From positions 90,719-154,718 of the forward strand of contig JAEXOO010000039.1 of NCBI GenBank assembly GCA_023439305.1: DNA of 64,000 bases. Reading direction: 5' to 3'. Each line of letters begins with the position of its first letter. Position 1 is the first letter of the stretch. The notes beneath the pieces were generated by a model. It was not told the DNA's origin. It worked only from the letters and a program-made list of their open reading frames with translations, and made no database searches. Of the stretch, positions 16,917 to 24,995 are shown piece after piece. The stretch is from Pseudomonadota bacterium (GTDB lineage Bacteria > Pseudomonadota > Gammaproteobacteria > Burkholderiales > Burkholderiaceae_B). A program made the position numbers and the translations under genes.

Positions 16917-17672
16917 ATGCGTCTGCTTATCGTCAATCCCAACATTTCCGACAGCGTCTCGGCCTTGATCCAGGCCGAAGCCCGGCGTGCCGCCGCGCCC
17001 GAGGTTCAGCTGGACGTGGTCACAGCGCCGTTCGGCGTGGCTTATATCGAAACCCGCGCCGAGGCCTTGATCGGCGGCTATGCCACCCTGACGGTCTTGG
17101 CCGAGCAATATCATCACTACGATGCCGCCGTGGTGGCGGCATTCGGCGACCCGGGTTTGCAGGAGGCGCGCGAACTCCTGCCTATTCCGGTGGTGGGCAT
17201 GACCGAGTCGGCCTTGATGTCGGCCGCCATGCTGGGCGGACGGATTTCCATCGTTGCCATCTCGCGCCGCATCCGCACCTGGTACGAAGAAACCGTGGCG
17301 CGCTATGGCATGAGCAGCCGGCTGGCCAGCATACGCAGCCTGGAAAATCCTCTGCGGGACATCGCGACCATTCAGCAGGACCATGGAGACCAACTGGTCG
17401 CTTTGTGCGAGCAGGCGATCCAGGAAGATGGCGCAGACGTCATCATCATCGCCGGTGCGCCTTTGGCGGGCCTGGCTCGTTCGGTCGCGGATCGTATCCC
17501 GGTGCCTGTGGTGGATGGGGTCAGTTGCGCGGTATGGCAGGCGCAGGCCCTGGCAGGTATAGGCGCGCGCGCCGCCCAGAAGGGCAGTTATGCGCCGCCC
17601 GCCGACAAACCGGTGGCGGGCCTGTCTCCTGAACTGATGGCGCTGGTGGGCCGCCAGCCAGTGGCGGGGTAG
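16917..17672 (+). CDS. Asp/Glu/hydantoin racemase-family protein lacking both catalytic cysteines
   Basis: 251-residue protein of the Asp/Glu/hydantoin racemase superfamily: MRLLIVNPNIS at the start, AAFGDPGL at 74-81, PVVGMTESAL at 91-100. Hydantoin racemases use two cysteines, in CFGDPG and GCAG contexts. Here the first is Ala75 and the second lies in a GAPLAG segment (about 180-185) with no Cys; Cys164 and Cys204 are elsewhere. It may belong to a Cys-less subfamily with another reaction, perhaps a lyase or isomerase. It sits in the TRAP locus, nine bases before the epimerase gene. Confidence 0.83.
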   Translation: MRLLIVNPNISDSVSALIQAEARRAAAPEVQLDVVTAPFGVAYIETRAEALIGGYATLTVLAEQYHHYDAAVVAAFGDPGLQEARELLPIPVVGMTESALMSAAMLGGRISIVAISRRIRTWYEETVARYGMSSRLASIRSLENPLRDIATIQQDHGDQLVALCEQAIQEDGADVIIIAGAPLAGLARSVADRIPVPVVDGVSCAVWQAQALAGIGARAAQKGSYAPPADKPVAGLSPELMALVGRQPVAG

Positions 17673-17681
17673 GAGGGGACG

Positions 17682-18665
17682 ATGCCGGCCATTCTGATCA
17701 CCGGAGGCAGCGGATTCTGCGGCCTGAATATTGCCGAGCGTTTTTTGGTACAGGGGCGCAAGGTGGTGCTGTATGGCTTGGGGGAGCCGCCGCCGCAGGC
17801 CCTGGCGGCTTTCAGCGCTTTGCCGGGAGAGCTGCTGCTGGAGCAGGGTGACGTGCGTGATCAGGCTTGCCTGGAGCAGGCCTTGGTTCGTCATGAAGTC
17901 GATGAAATGGTGCATGCGGCGGCGATCACGGCGTCGCTGCAGACCGAGCAGCGTGACGGGGCCAGGATTCTGGAGGTCAATCTGCTGGGCACGATGGCCG
18001 TGCTGGAAGCCGCCTTGGCGTGCGGGGTGCGTCGGCTGGTGTGCCTCAGCAGCGGCGTGGTGTTCGGCAGCAGCGTCAAGAAAGACGGTTTGCTGGAGGA
18101 AGACAGGGATATTCCTGTGCCTGAAAGCCTGTATGCCATCAGCAAATATGCGGCCGAGCGGGCCGCCTTGCGCTATCGGCAAAGCCGCAGCCTGGATGTG
18201 GTCGTGCTGCGGGTAGGGACGGCGTTCGGTCGCTGGGAATACCGCTCCGGGGTCAGAGATACCTTGAGCCTGCCGTATTCGCTATGGCACATGGCGCGGC
18301 AGGGCGGCGAGGCGGTGTTTGCCGCCGACCTTCCTACGGACTGGGTGTATGGCGATGATGTCGCCCAGGCCGTGTCTCTCCTGCTGAGGGCGTCCGCGTG
18401 TCGTCACGGGTTGTACCAGGTTGCAACGGGCGCGAGCTGGAGCGTGTCGCGCTGGTGCGAGCTGCTGCAGGGGTGGTTTCCGTCCTTCGAGTACCGCGTT
18501 ACGCCTCTCGCGGAGCAGGCCACTATTGGCGTGCCTGCGCCCAGCGCCAGGCCGCCTTTTTCAATCAGCCGCCTGGAGCAGGAGTTCGGGTACCGGCCGC
18601 AATTCACGGCCCAGGCCGCGTTTCAGGACTATATGCAGTGGCGCGCCGCGCATCCTGACTGGTAG
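17682..18665 (+). CDS. NAD-dependent epimerase/dehydratase family protein
   Basis: 327-residue extended short-chain dehydrogenase. The Rossmann glycine motif is GGSGFCG at residues 8-14. The catalytic Tyr-x3-Lys lies in SLYAISKYAAE, and the preceding Ser-rich strand is LVCLSSGVVFG. Such proteins act on sugar nucleotides or on sugar acids; its position at the end of a TRAP-transporter locus suggests catabolic oxidation or epimerisation of the imported compound. It follows the racemase-family gene by nine bases after a GGAGGGG ribosome site. Confidence 0.88.
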   Translation: MPAILITGGSGFCGLNIAERFLVQGRKVVLYGLGEPPPQALAAFSALPGELLLEQGDVRDQACLEQALVRHEVDEMVHAAAITASLQTEQRDGARILEVNLLGTMAVLEAALACGVRRLVCLSSGVVFGSSVKKDGLLEEDRDIPVPESLYAISKYAAERAALRYRQSRSLDVVVLRVGTAFGRWEYRSGVRDTLSLPYSLWHMARQGGEAVFAADLPTDWVYGDDVAQAVSLLLRASACRHGLYQVATGASWSVSRWCELLQGWFPSFEYRVTPLAEQATIGVPAPSARPPFSISRLEQEFGYRPQFTAQAAFQDYMQWRAAHPDW

Positions 18666-18682
18666 CGAGCGCGGCAGCGCCC

Positions 18683-20113
18683 TCAGTTCTTCGTGCCGCG
18701 CGCTCCGCAGGACGAGGTCTTGCCGGCTGCGCAGTCGCGCGCACGCTGCTCGTCTTCCCGCAGCAGCTTGGTCCGCCGCTCCTGCTGGCGCAGGCCTTCT
18801 TGCGCTGTCAGCAGTTCCTTGCGGGCTTGCTCCGCTTCTTTTCTGGCCTGCTCCAGCTCCTCCCGTGTGGCGGTTTGCGTATGGCCGGCGAGCTGCTCGT
18901 CTTCCAGGCGATTCCAGGTGACATAGGTGGGCGGCGGGTTGTCTCCGTGATCCTGGTAGTAGTTGCGCGCAAAGTTCAGACTGATATGGGTTGCACAGCG
19001 GTAGGATCGCGCCAGCGAGTCACTCTTGATCAAGCCCGATGTTTCTATGGCACGGGCAAAGCGATTTTGGACTGCATATGGGGTGTTCGGCCCCTGGTAG
19101 GCGTCCAGTTCGTCCTGGGCTTTCTGCGAATTGGATGGGTAGGGGTATTCGTAAATCCGCTGATTGATCAGATTGGTGAGGAAGTACTGGATGGGTTTGC
19201 CGTCGTGGTTCAGGACGATGTAATAGCAGTAGGACCAAAAATCGCCGTTCTTGCTGACGGGGCCGCCTTTGCCCTTGGCGTTGGGGGGCGAAAGCTGTGC
19301 CGCCAGAGTTTTTGCCTTGGATTGTGCGGCGTCGGATGCGGTCTGGGCTTCGGAGAGCTGCTGGCGGGCGGCATCCAATTGTTGTTGCGCCTGGGCTGTC
19401 GCTGCGCCGGCTTGCCGGGCTCGTTCGTCACGCGCGGCCTGGGCTGTCGATGCTGCGCTCGGGCCGCCCGAAGCAATGGCTTGTGGCGTTGGGGGGGCGG
19501 AAGCAGGGGCGGGGGGCTTGCTGCTGGCGGCACGGAGTGTCGCGCTGTTGGGAACGGTTGGCGCAGCGCGCTCCAGGGCATAGCGATCAGTGGGCTGCAA
19601 GGGGCTCAACGATTGCAGCGCGCCATTCTGTATGTCGGCGCCCCGTACTTCGATGGCGCCGTCTTGCGTGCGCAGCACTTGGAACGAAACGGCCATCATG
19701 TTCAGGCCTTCGAACAGGACGCTGCCATCATTTTGCACATAGCCTTTCCAGGCGTTGGCTACGGCGCCGGGGGTCTTCAGGTAGAGTACGCCCGGCTGTT
19801 CGCCGCGCCACATCGTGTAGGTCTGGGTCGGCGTATCGGAATTGATCATCGACCAGTTTTCTTCCATGACCTGGCCCGGCTTGAGCCAACGCCAGGTCAG
19901 ACGTTGACCGCCATTGCGGGTGGTCAGGTAAGACGCGCCGGGCATCTGGGTGAAAAAGCCCCAGAGTGCGGGATTGGCGCTGTCGGCAAGCTCTTGCGGC
20001 GACGGCGGCGAGCTGCTTGCTTCGGGTATGGGTGGCAAGTGCAGCACCGAGGCGCAGCCGGACAGATACAGTGTCAGCGCCAGGGTGCCGGCGATCATTG
20101 GAAATCGTTTCAA
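18683..20113 (-). CDS. Coiled-coil outer-membrane-type lipoprotein, function unknown
   Basis: 476-residue predicted lipoprotein. The start is a TTG at 20113, chosen because GGGGAGG lies five bases upstream and the product then opens with a lipoprotein signal peptide (MKRFPMIAGTLALTLYLSGC) with Cys20 as the lipidated residue. A globular N-terminal half follows, then an Ala/Pro-rich linker, an Ala/Gln-rich coiled coil at about 240-295, a second globular segment (with FWSYCYYIVLNHDGKPIQYF), and a Glu/Arg/Lys-rich C-terminal coiled coil. I do not recognise a family. Confidence 0.78.
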   Translation of the reverse strand: MKRFPMIAGTLALTLYLSGCASVLHLPPIPEASSSPPSPQELADSANPALWGFFTQMPGASYLTTRNGGQRLTWRWLKPGQVMEENWSMINSDTPTQTYTMWRGEQPGVLYLKTPGAVANAWKGYVQNDGSVLFEGLNMMAVSFQVLRTQDGAIEVRGADIQNGALQSLSPLQPTDRYALERAAPTVPNSATLRAASSKPPAPASAPPTPQAIASGGPSAASTAQAARDERARQAGAATAQAQQQLDAARQQLSEAQTASDAAQSKAKTLAAQLSPPNAKGKGGPVSKNGDFWSYCYYIVLNHDGKPIQYFLTNLINQRIYEYPYPSNSQKAQDELDAYQGPNTPYAVQNRFARAIETSGLIKSDSLARSYRCATHISLNFARNYYQDHGDNPPPTYVTWNRLEDEQLAGHTQTATREELEQARKEAEQARKELLTAQEGLRQQERRTKLLREDEQRARDCAAGKTSSCGARGTKN

Positions 20114-20230
20114 GAGAACCTCCCCGCCTTTTGATTTTGTTCGCCATTCTATAGCGCAAATCGAGGTCTGGGCGTGGTTTCGTATCCGGCTCTCTGTACG
20201 GACTTCAGAGCCGCGGCGGCGCACGGGCAA

Positions 20231-21025
20231 TCAGTCCTTGCTCTTGATCCTGCGCCCGGCCAGATAATGGCTGGGCGTCGCTCGGAGCGTGCGCTGAAAG
20301 GCGGCGGTGAAGGCGCTGGTATTGCTGTACCCCAGCTCCATGGCGACATGGGTGACCGAGTCGCCCAGGCCCAGACGCGTCAGTGCGGCCAGCAGGCAGG
20401 CTTGCTGGCGCCACTGTCCAAAACTCATGCCAGTCTGTTCGCGGAACAGGCGGGTGAAATTACGTCGGCTCATGCCTGTTTGCCGAGCCGCCGTGTCCAG
20501 GTCGAACTCCAGGGTGGGCGCTTGCAGCAGGTCCCGGCACAGACGGGCCATGCGCGGCTCCACCGGCAGGGGCGCGTTCAGAGGCAGTTCCGGCATGGCG
20601 GCGATCTCATCGATCAGCAGCGTCATCAGATGGTCGTCGCGTCCGCCCAGCTCGTATTCGTTGGGCAGGTCCACGGCGGCGGACAGCAGCTCGTGCAGCA
20701 AAGGCGATACGCCGATGACCGCGCAGCGGGTCGGCAAGCCGGCTGCCAGCGCAGCATCGGGGGAAATATAGGCGCTGCGGGTGCTGGTTGGGCCGCTCAT
20801 GCGCACTTCGTGCTCGATTCGCCCGGGCAGCCACGAGGCGCAGCGCGGCGGCACTACCCAGCTGCCTTCCCGAGTGGTGACCGTCAGCACGCCGGTGATG
20901 GCGTATAGGCACTGGCTGCGTTGATGGCTGTGAGGCGGCAGCACGCTGCCCGCCGCGTAATCGTTGCCCAGGGCGAGAACGGTGTGCGGCAGGTCCTCGT
21001 AGGCATCGAGCAGGGAGTTTCTCAT
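20231..21025 (-). CDS. AraC family transcriptional regulator
   Basis: 264-residue regulator. The N-terminal half is a cupin-like sensor (LPPHSHQRSQCLYAITGVLT). The C-terminal ~100 residues hold the two helix-turn-helix motifs (DTAARQTGMSRRNFTRLFRE and VAMELGYSNTSAFTAAFQR), ending with the typical FQRTLRATPSHYLAG. It is divergent from an Fsr-type MFS exporter, which it probably controls. Confidence 0.94.
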   Translation of the reverse strand: MRNSLLDAYEDLPHTVLALGNDYAAGSVLPPHSHQRSQCLYAITGVLTVTTREGSWVVPPRCASWLPGRIEHEVRMSGPTSTRSAYISPDAALAAGLPTRCAVIGVSPLLHELLSAAVDLPNEYELGGRDDHLMTLLIDEIAAMPELPLNAPLPVEPRMARLCRDLLQAPTLEFDLDTAARQTGMSRRNFTRLFREQTGMSFGQWRQQACLLAALTRLGLGDSVTHVAMELGYSNTSAFTAAFQRTLRATPSHYLAGRRIKSKD

Positions 21026-21062
21026 GGTCTGCGAAAGAATGGCCCAAATTCGTAATTATTAT

Positions 21063-21140
21063 GCCCGATACTGATTTCGGGCGGTGCAAAATCCTTCTAC
21101 AGTGGCATCACCCGTCGCCAGGATGATGGCGCTTTTTTTT
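21063..21140 (+). promoter_or_regulatory. Leader hairpins upstream of the Fsr-type MFS gene
   Basis: Two inverted repeats lie in the short AraC/MFS divergent region. GCCCGA and TCGGGC with an eight-base spacer occupy 21063-21082. Then CGCCA / TGGCG with a six-base loop (21116-21131) is followed by C and eight T residues ending at 21140, 17 bases before the MFS start codon. The second resembles a short intrinsic terminator or attenuator; the first could be a regulator site. Confidence 0.4.
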
Positions 21141-21157
21141 CATCTGCTGATTTCACT

Positions 21158-22402
21158 ATGTCTGCAAAAGATCTTGCTCTTGATACCCCGGGTGCTGCGG
21201 TGCAGGCCCCGGCAGGGGAGCAGAAGCCGCATGGCTTTCTGCTGCCTGTGGTGGGCGGCGCCGCGCTGGCGCATTTGCTCAACGATATGATCCAGGCTAT
21301 GTTGCCCGCCATTTTTCCCATGCTCAAGGTCAGCTTTGACTTGAGTTTTCGGGAAATCGGGCTCATCGCGCTGGTGTACCAGGTAACGGCCTCCTTGCTC
21401 CAGCCTTGGATCGGCTTGTACACGGACAAGCACCCAAAGCCGTATCTGCTCCCGTCGGGGATGGTCATGACCCTGATCGGCATTGGCCTGATCGCCACCG
21501 CTGGCAGTTATTCGATGTTGTTGATCGCGGCGGCGATTGTGGGGGTGGGCTCGGCGACCTTCCATCCCGAAGCATCGCGTATCGCTCGTTTGGCATCCGG
21601 CGGGCGCTTTGGCACGGCCCAGTCCACCTTCCAGGTGGGCGGCAACACGGGCACGGCCATTGGCCCCTTGCTGACCGCGCTGGTGGTCATACCCTACGGC
21701 CAGCCTGCCGTAGCCTGGTTCATGCTGGTGGCTTTGGCGGCGATCTATGTGCTGTACCGACTGACGGTGTGGGTAAGGCAGAATGGCCAGGCCAAGGCGA
21801 AAAGCCTGTCCAAGAGCCATGCGGCAGGGCTGGCGCGCGGCAAGGTCGTCCAGGCGGTGGCCATTATCTGTATTCTGATGTTCGCCAAGTTCGTCTACAT
21901 CGCATCCTTCACCAATTACTTCACCTTCTATCTGATGGAGCGCTTTGGCCTCAGCGTGCAGCACAGCCAGATCTTCCTGTTCATTTTTCTGGCGGCGGTG
22001 GCGGCGGGCACTTTTGCCGGCGGGCCGGTGGGAGATCGGATCGGGCGCAAAGCCGTGATCTGGATATCTTTCCTGGGAGTGGCTCCCTTCGCGCTGATGC
22101 TGCCGCATGTTGGCCTGGTATGGACGGCGATTCTGGCCATTGTGATCGGCTTGGTAATGTCCTCGGCCTTTGCCGCGATGGTGGTGTATGCCCAGGAGGC
22201 GGTGCCGGGCCGCGTGGGCATGGTATCAGGCTTGATGTTCGGACTGATGTTCGGCATCGGCGGCATTGGCGCGGCGGGTCTGGGCGAACTGGCGGATTCC
22301 CACGGCATTGTCTGGGTATACGGCCTGACGTCTTTCTTGCCTTTGTTGGGCCTGGCGACCGCCTTGCTGCCCAGCACGTCCAACAAGGTCAACAAGCTTT
22401 AA
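21158..22402 (+). CDS. MFS exporter of the fosmidomycin-resistance (Fsr) type
   Basis: 414-residue major facilitator with about twelve membrane helices. The order and motifs match Fsr-type proteins: GGAALAHLLNDMIQAMLPAI after a short hydrophilic N-terminus, GLYTDKHPKPYLLPSGM in the first cytoplasmic loop, SATFHPEASRIA and GGNTGTAIGPLL in the middle, and GPVGDRIGRKAVIW as the second MFS signature. Such proteins export small toxic compounds. It is divergent from the AraC regulator. Its stop codon overlaps that of the convergent downstream gene. Confidence 0.93.
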   Translation: MSAKDLALDTPGAAVQAPAGEQKPHGFLLPVVGGAALAHLLNDMIQAMLPAIFPMLKVSFDLSFREIGLIALVYQVTASLLQPWIGLYTDKHPKPYLLPSGMVMTLIGIGLIATAGSYSMLLIAAAIVGVGSATFHPEASRIARLASGGRFGTAQSTFQVGGNTGTAIGPLLTALVVIPYGQPAVAWFMLVALAAIYVLYRLTVWVRQNGQAKAKSLSKSHAAGLARGKVVQAVAIICILMFAKFVYIASFTNYFTFYLMERFGLSVQHSQIFLFIFLAAVAAGTFAGGPVGDRIGRKAVIWISFLGVAPFALMLPHVGLVWTAILAIVIGLVMSSAFAAMVVYAQEAVPGRVGMVSGLMFGLMFGIGGIGAAGLGELADSHGIVWVYGLTSFLPLLGLATALLPSTSNKVNKL

Positions 22403-23268
22403 TCCGTCTGTCGCAGGCCGGCCCCCATGCCGGCTCCCATGCCGCCGCCCATCCCCTCTCCCATGCCTGAGCCGCCGGCATTGTCCCGCGACCGGCCGTC
22501 GGCATGAGTGTCGCTGCGGCCGCCTCGCCCCGAAGCCGGGGGGATGCGGGTGGGGCCTTGGGCCGGGATGATGGCATCGGCGGGGACCTTTTCAAGATCC
22601 AGCGCGCCGCGTATGTAGTTGCGCAGCGATACGACCAGCTCGGCAGTATGGATGACATGCCCTTGCGCCAGTTCGGCGGCCGCTTTGCCGGCCAGCCGCA
22701 CATGCTCTTCGGTGCCCAGCAGCAGCACATCCGACAAGGCGGCTTCTACGGCGTCCCGCTTTTGCATATGCCGCTCGATGACGACGGGGGAGAGGGTAAC
22801 GGGATCCTGCACAGCGGCATCCTGATCCAGCAGGGCTTCCTGCCGGGTATAGCTGGGGCCCGTCACCACCGAACCGGTGCCCTCGGTGACGGCTGCCGTG
22901 CCCATGGCCACGGCAGCGGCCCGTTCAGGAGTAGGGGCCAGTGTCACCTGTTCATCGGCTTTCTGATCGGAGGGCGGCGAGTCGGGTCGGCCGCGCTGCA
23001 CCTCACGCCAGGCCCTGGCCTGTCGTTCATAGTCCCGTCGCGAACGTGGATCTACGGTGAGCTTGCCGGTAAACGCGCCGCCCAGCACTTTATAGGCGGC
23101 CATCAAGGTGCGCAGACGCTCGTTGATCTGTCGGTTCAGGCGTTGCTGGCGCTGCTGCACGGTCAGCATCAGCATCACGCGCAGGCCGATGCCGATCAGG
23201 GCGAACAGCGCCAGTCCCACCAGACTGGTCAGGATGCTTTGCCAGGTACTGAAGTCGAAATAGCGCAT
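22399..23268 (-). CDS. Membrane-anchored protein of unknown function with Gly-Met repeat tail
   Basis: 289-residue protein I cannot assign. It starts with a short hydrophilic stretch and a single membrane helix (about 12-36), then a basic region rich in Gln/Arg (VQQRQQRLNRQINERLRTLM), a conserved-looking segment with YKVLGGAFTGKLTVDPRSRR, and a Pro/Asp-rich middle. The C-terminus is low complexity, with GMGEGMGGGMGAGMGAG built on a 12-base DNA repeat. It is convergent with the MFS gene (stop codons overlap) and 27 bases downstream of proP on the same strand, so it may be co-transcribed with proP. Confidence 0.72.
   Translation of the reverse strand: MRYFDFSTWQSILTSLVGLALFALIGIGLRVMLMLTVQQRQQRLNRQINERLRTLMAAYKVLGGAFTGKLTVDPRSRRDYERQARAWREVQRGRPDSPPSDQKADEQVTLAPTPERAAAVAMGTAAVTEGTGSVVTGPSYTRQEALLDQDAAVQDPVTLSPVVIERHMQKRDAVEAALSDVLLLGTEEHVRLAGKAAAELAQGHVIHTAELVVSLRNYIRGALDLEKVPADAIIPAQGPTRIPPASGRGGRSDTHADGRSRDNAGGSGMGEGMGGGMGAGMGAGLRQTD
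22424..22471. repeat. Imperfect 12-base tandem repeat (four units)
   Basis: Four units starting CCCAT at 22424, 22436, 22448 and 22460 have a period of 12 bases. On the minus strand they encode the Gly-Met-Gly-x tail of the unknown membrane-anchored protein. The period is a multiple of three, so unit changes would keep the reading frame. Confidence 0.75.
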
Positions 23269-23295
23269 GAATCCTCAGGAGAGAGTGAAATAGGA

Positions 23296-24828
23296 TCATT
23301 CCAATTCGGGATGCCGGTCCGCCAGGCGCTGCCGCTCCTGTTTTAGCGCCTCCAGCTTGGCCTCCATGTCCGCGATCTGGGCCTCGACATCCTGCACGTT
23401 CTGCTCGATGTGGTCGTAGGCTTGTTGCAGCAGTTCTTCGGCCTCGTCGGGGCTGGACGCGGTGGGTGTGTCCCCGCGCAAGGGGCGGTTTGCGGTTTCG
23501 GGCAGGAACATGGCGGTGATCAGGCCGATGACGGCGGCGAACATCAGGTAAAAAGCAGGCAGCAGCAGATTGCCGGTCTGCTCGACCAGCCAGGCGGCGA
23601 TGGTCGGGGTCAGGCCCGCGACGATGATGGCAATGTTGAAGGATGCGGCCAGCGCGCTGTAGCGGATACGCGTGGGAAACAGGGCGGGCAGGGTAGAGGC
23701 CATGACGCCCGTCATGCAGTTCAGCAGCACCGCCAGAATCAGCAGGCCCAGGAAGATCTGCACATTATTGTCGCTGCCGATGAAATGAAAGGCGGGCACG
23801 GCCAGGATCAGCAGGCCGATGCTGCCGGCGAGCAGGAAGGGTCGGCGACCGATCTTGTCGCTGATGAAGCCGACCACCGGCTGCACGAACAACATGCCTA
23901 TCATGACCACCACAATGATCAATACGCCGTGCTCTTCGGAATAGCCCAGGCTGCTGGACAGGTAGGTGGGCATGTAGGTCAGCAGCATGTAATAGGTGAT
24001 GTTGGTCACCAGCACCATGCCGACGCAGATCAGCAGAGCCTTGCGATACGTGGAAAAAATCGCGCGAAAGGAGACGGCGGGCCGCTCTTGCAGGGCGGCG
24101 CGGTCTTCCTGCTCCATTTTTTCAAGCTGTTGGGTGAAGGCGGGTGTTTCTTCTGCGGCGTGGCGCAGGTACAGCCCCAGCAGCCCCAGAGGGCCGGCCA
24201 CGAAGAAGGGCACGCGCCAGCCCCAGTCCAGGAAGTTCTGCTCGGTCATGGCAGATTGCAGCATGACCACCAGGCCGGCGCCCAGGACAAAGCCGGCGAT
24301 AGAGCCGAAGTCCAGCCAGCTGCCTAGAAATCCGCGCTGCCGGTCGGGCGCGTATTCGGCCACGAAGACGGCGGCACCGGTGTACTCGCCGCCCACGGAA
24401 AACCCTTGGGCCAGTTTGCACAGCAACAGCAGAATGGGCGCCCACAGGCCGATGGTCAGGTAGGAGGGGATCAGGCCGATGCAGAAGGTGCTGATGGCCA
24501 TGATGATGATGGTCAGCGACAGTACTTTCTGGCGTCCGAAGCGGTCGCCCATCACGCCGAAGAAGACGCCGCCCAGCGGCCGCACCAGAAAAGGCACCGA
24601 AAAGGTGCCCAGCGCGGCGATGGTCTGCACGGCGGGAGAGGCGTCGGGAAAGAAGACTTTGCCCAGGGTAGCGGCCACAAAGCCGTATACGCCGAAATCA
24701 AACCATTCCATGGCGTTGCCCAGTGCGGCGGCGGTAACGGCCTTTTTGAGTTTGGCGTTGTCGATGACGGTGATGTCGTCGATCTGCAGTGGTCGTGCCT
24801 CGCTGGATGCCGAGGATGTCTGTTCCAT
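23296..24828 (-). CDS. proP: Proline/betaine:H+ symporter ProP
   Basis: 510-residue MFS osmolyte transporter very close to E. coli ProP: TAAALGNAMEWFDFGVYGF in helix I, GGVFFGVMGDRFGRQ in the first MFS loop, GFSVGGEYTGAAVFVAEY, and SWLDFGSIAGFVLGAG. The C-terminus (about 455-510) is a hydrophilic heptad-type coiled coil like the osmosensing domain of E. coli ProP. The start at 24828 follows GGGGAAG. It imports proline, glycine betaine and related osmoprotectants when activated by high osmolality. Confidence 0.95.
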   Translation of the reverse strand: MEQTSSASSEARPLQIDDITVIDNAKLKKAVTAAALGNAMEWFDFGVYGFVAATLGKVFFPDASPAVQTIAALGTFSVPFLVRPLGGVFFGVMGDRFGRQKVLSLTIIIMAISTFCIGLIPSYLTIGLWAPILLLLCKLAQGFSVGGEYTGAAVFVAEYAPDRQRGFLGSWLDFGSIAGFVLGAGLVVMLQSAMTEQNFLDWGWRVPFFVAGPLGLLGLYLRHAAEETPAFTQQLEKMEQEDRAALQERPAVSFRAIFSTYRKALLICVGMVLVTNITYYMLLTYMPTYLSSSLGYSEEHGVLIIVVVMIGMLFVQPVVGFISDKIGRRPFLLAGSIGLLILAVPAFHFIGSDNNVQIFLGLLILAVLLNCMTGVMASTLPALFPTRIRYSALAASFNIAIIVAGLTPTIAAWLVEQTGNLLLPAFYLMFAAVIGLITAMFLPETANRPLRGDTPTASSPDEAEELLQQAYDHIEQNVQDVEAQIADMEAKLEALKQERQRLADRHPELE

Positions 24829-24995
24829 GAATGCTTCCCCTGAAAGGCGGGCCGCAAGGCCCGCTGGTTCAAATGACATTCTTGTTGTGACCGGAACTGC
24901 ATCGGGCGTGCGCGCCCTGAGTATGGCTTGATTCTACGTCCGGCTTGGCAGGCCGTCCATGACTGGCGCGAACAGGGGCCGCCCGGGCGCTGTAT

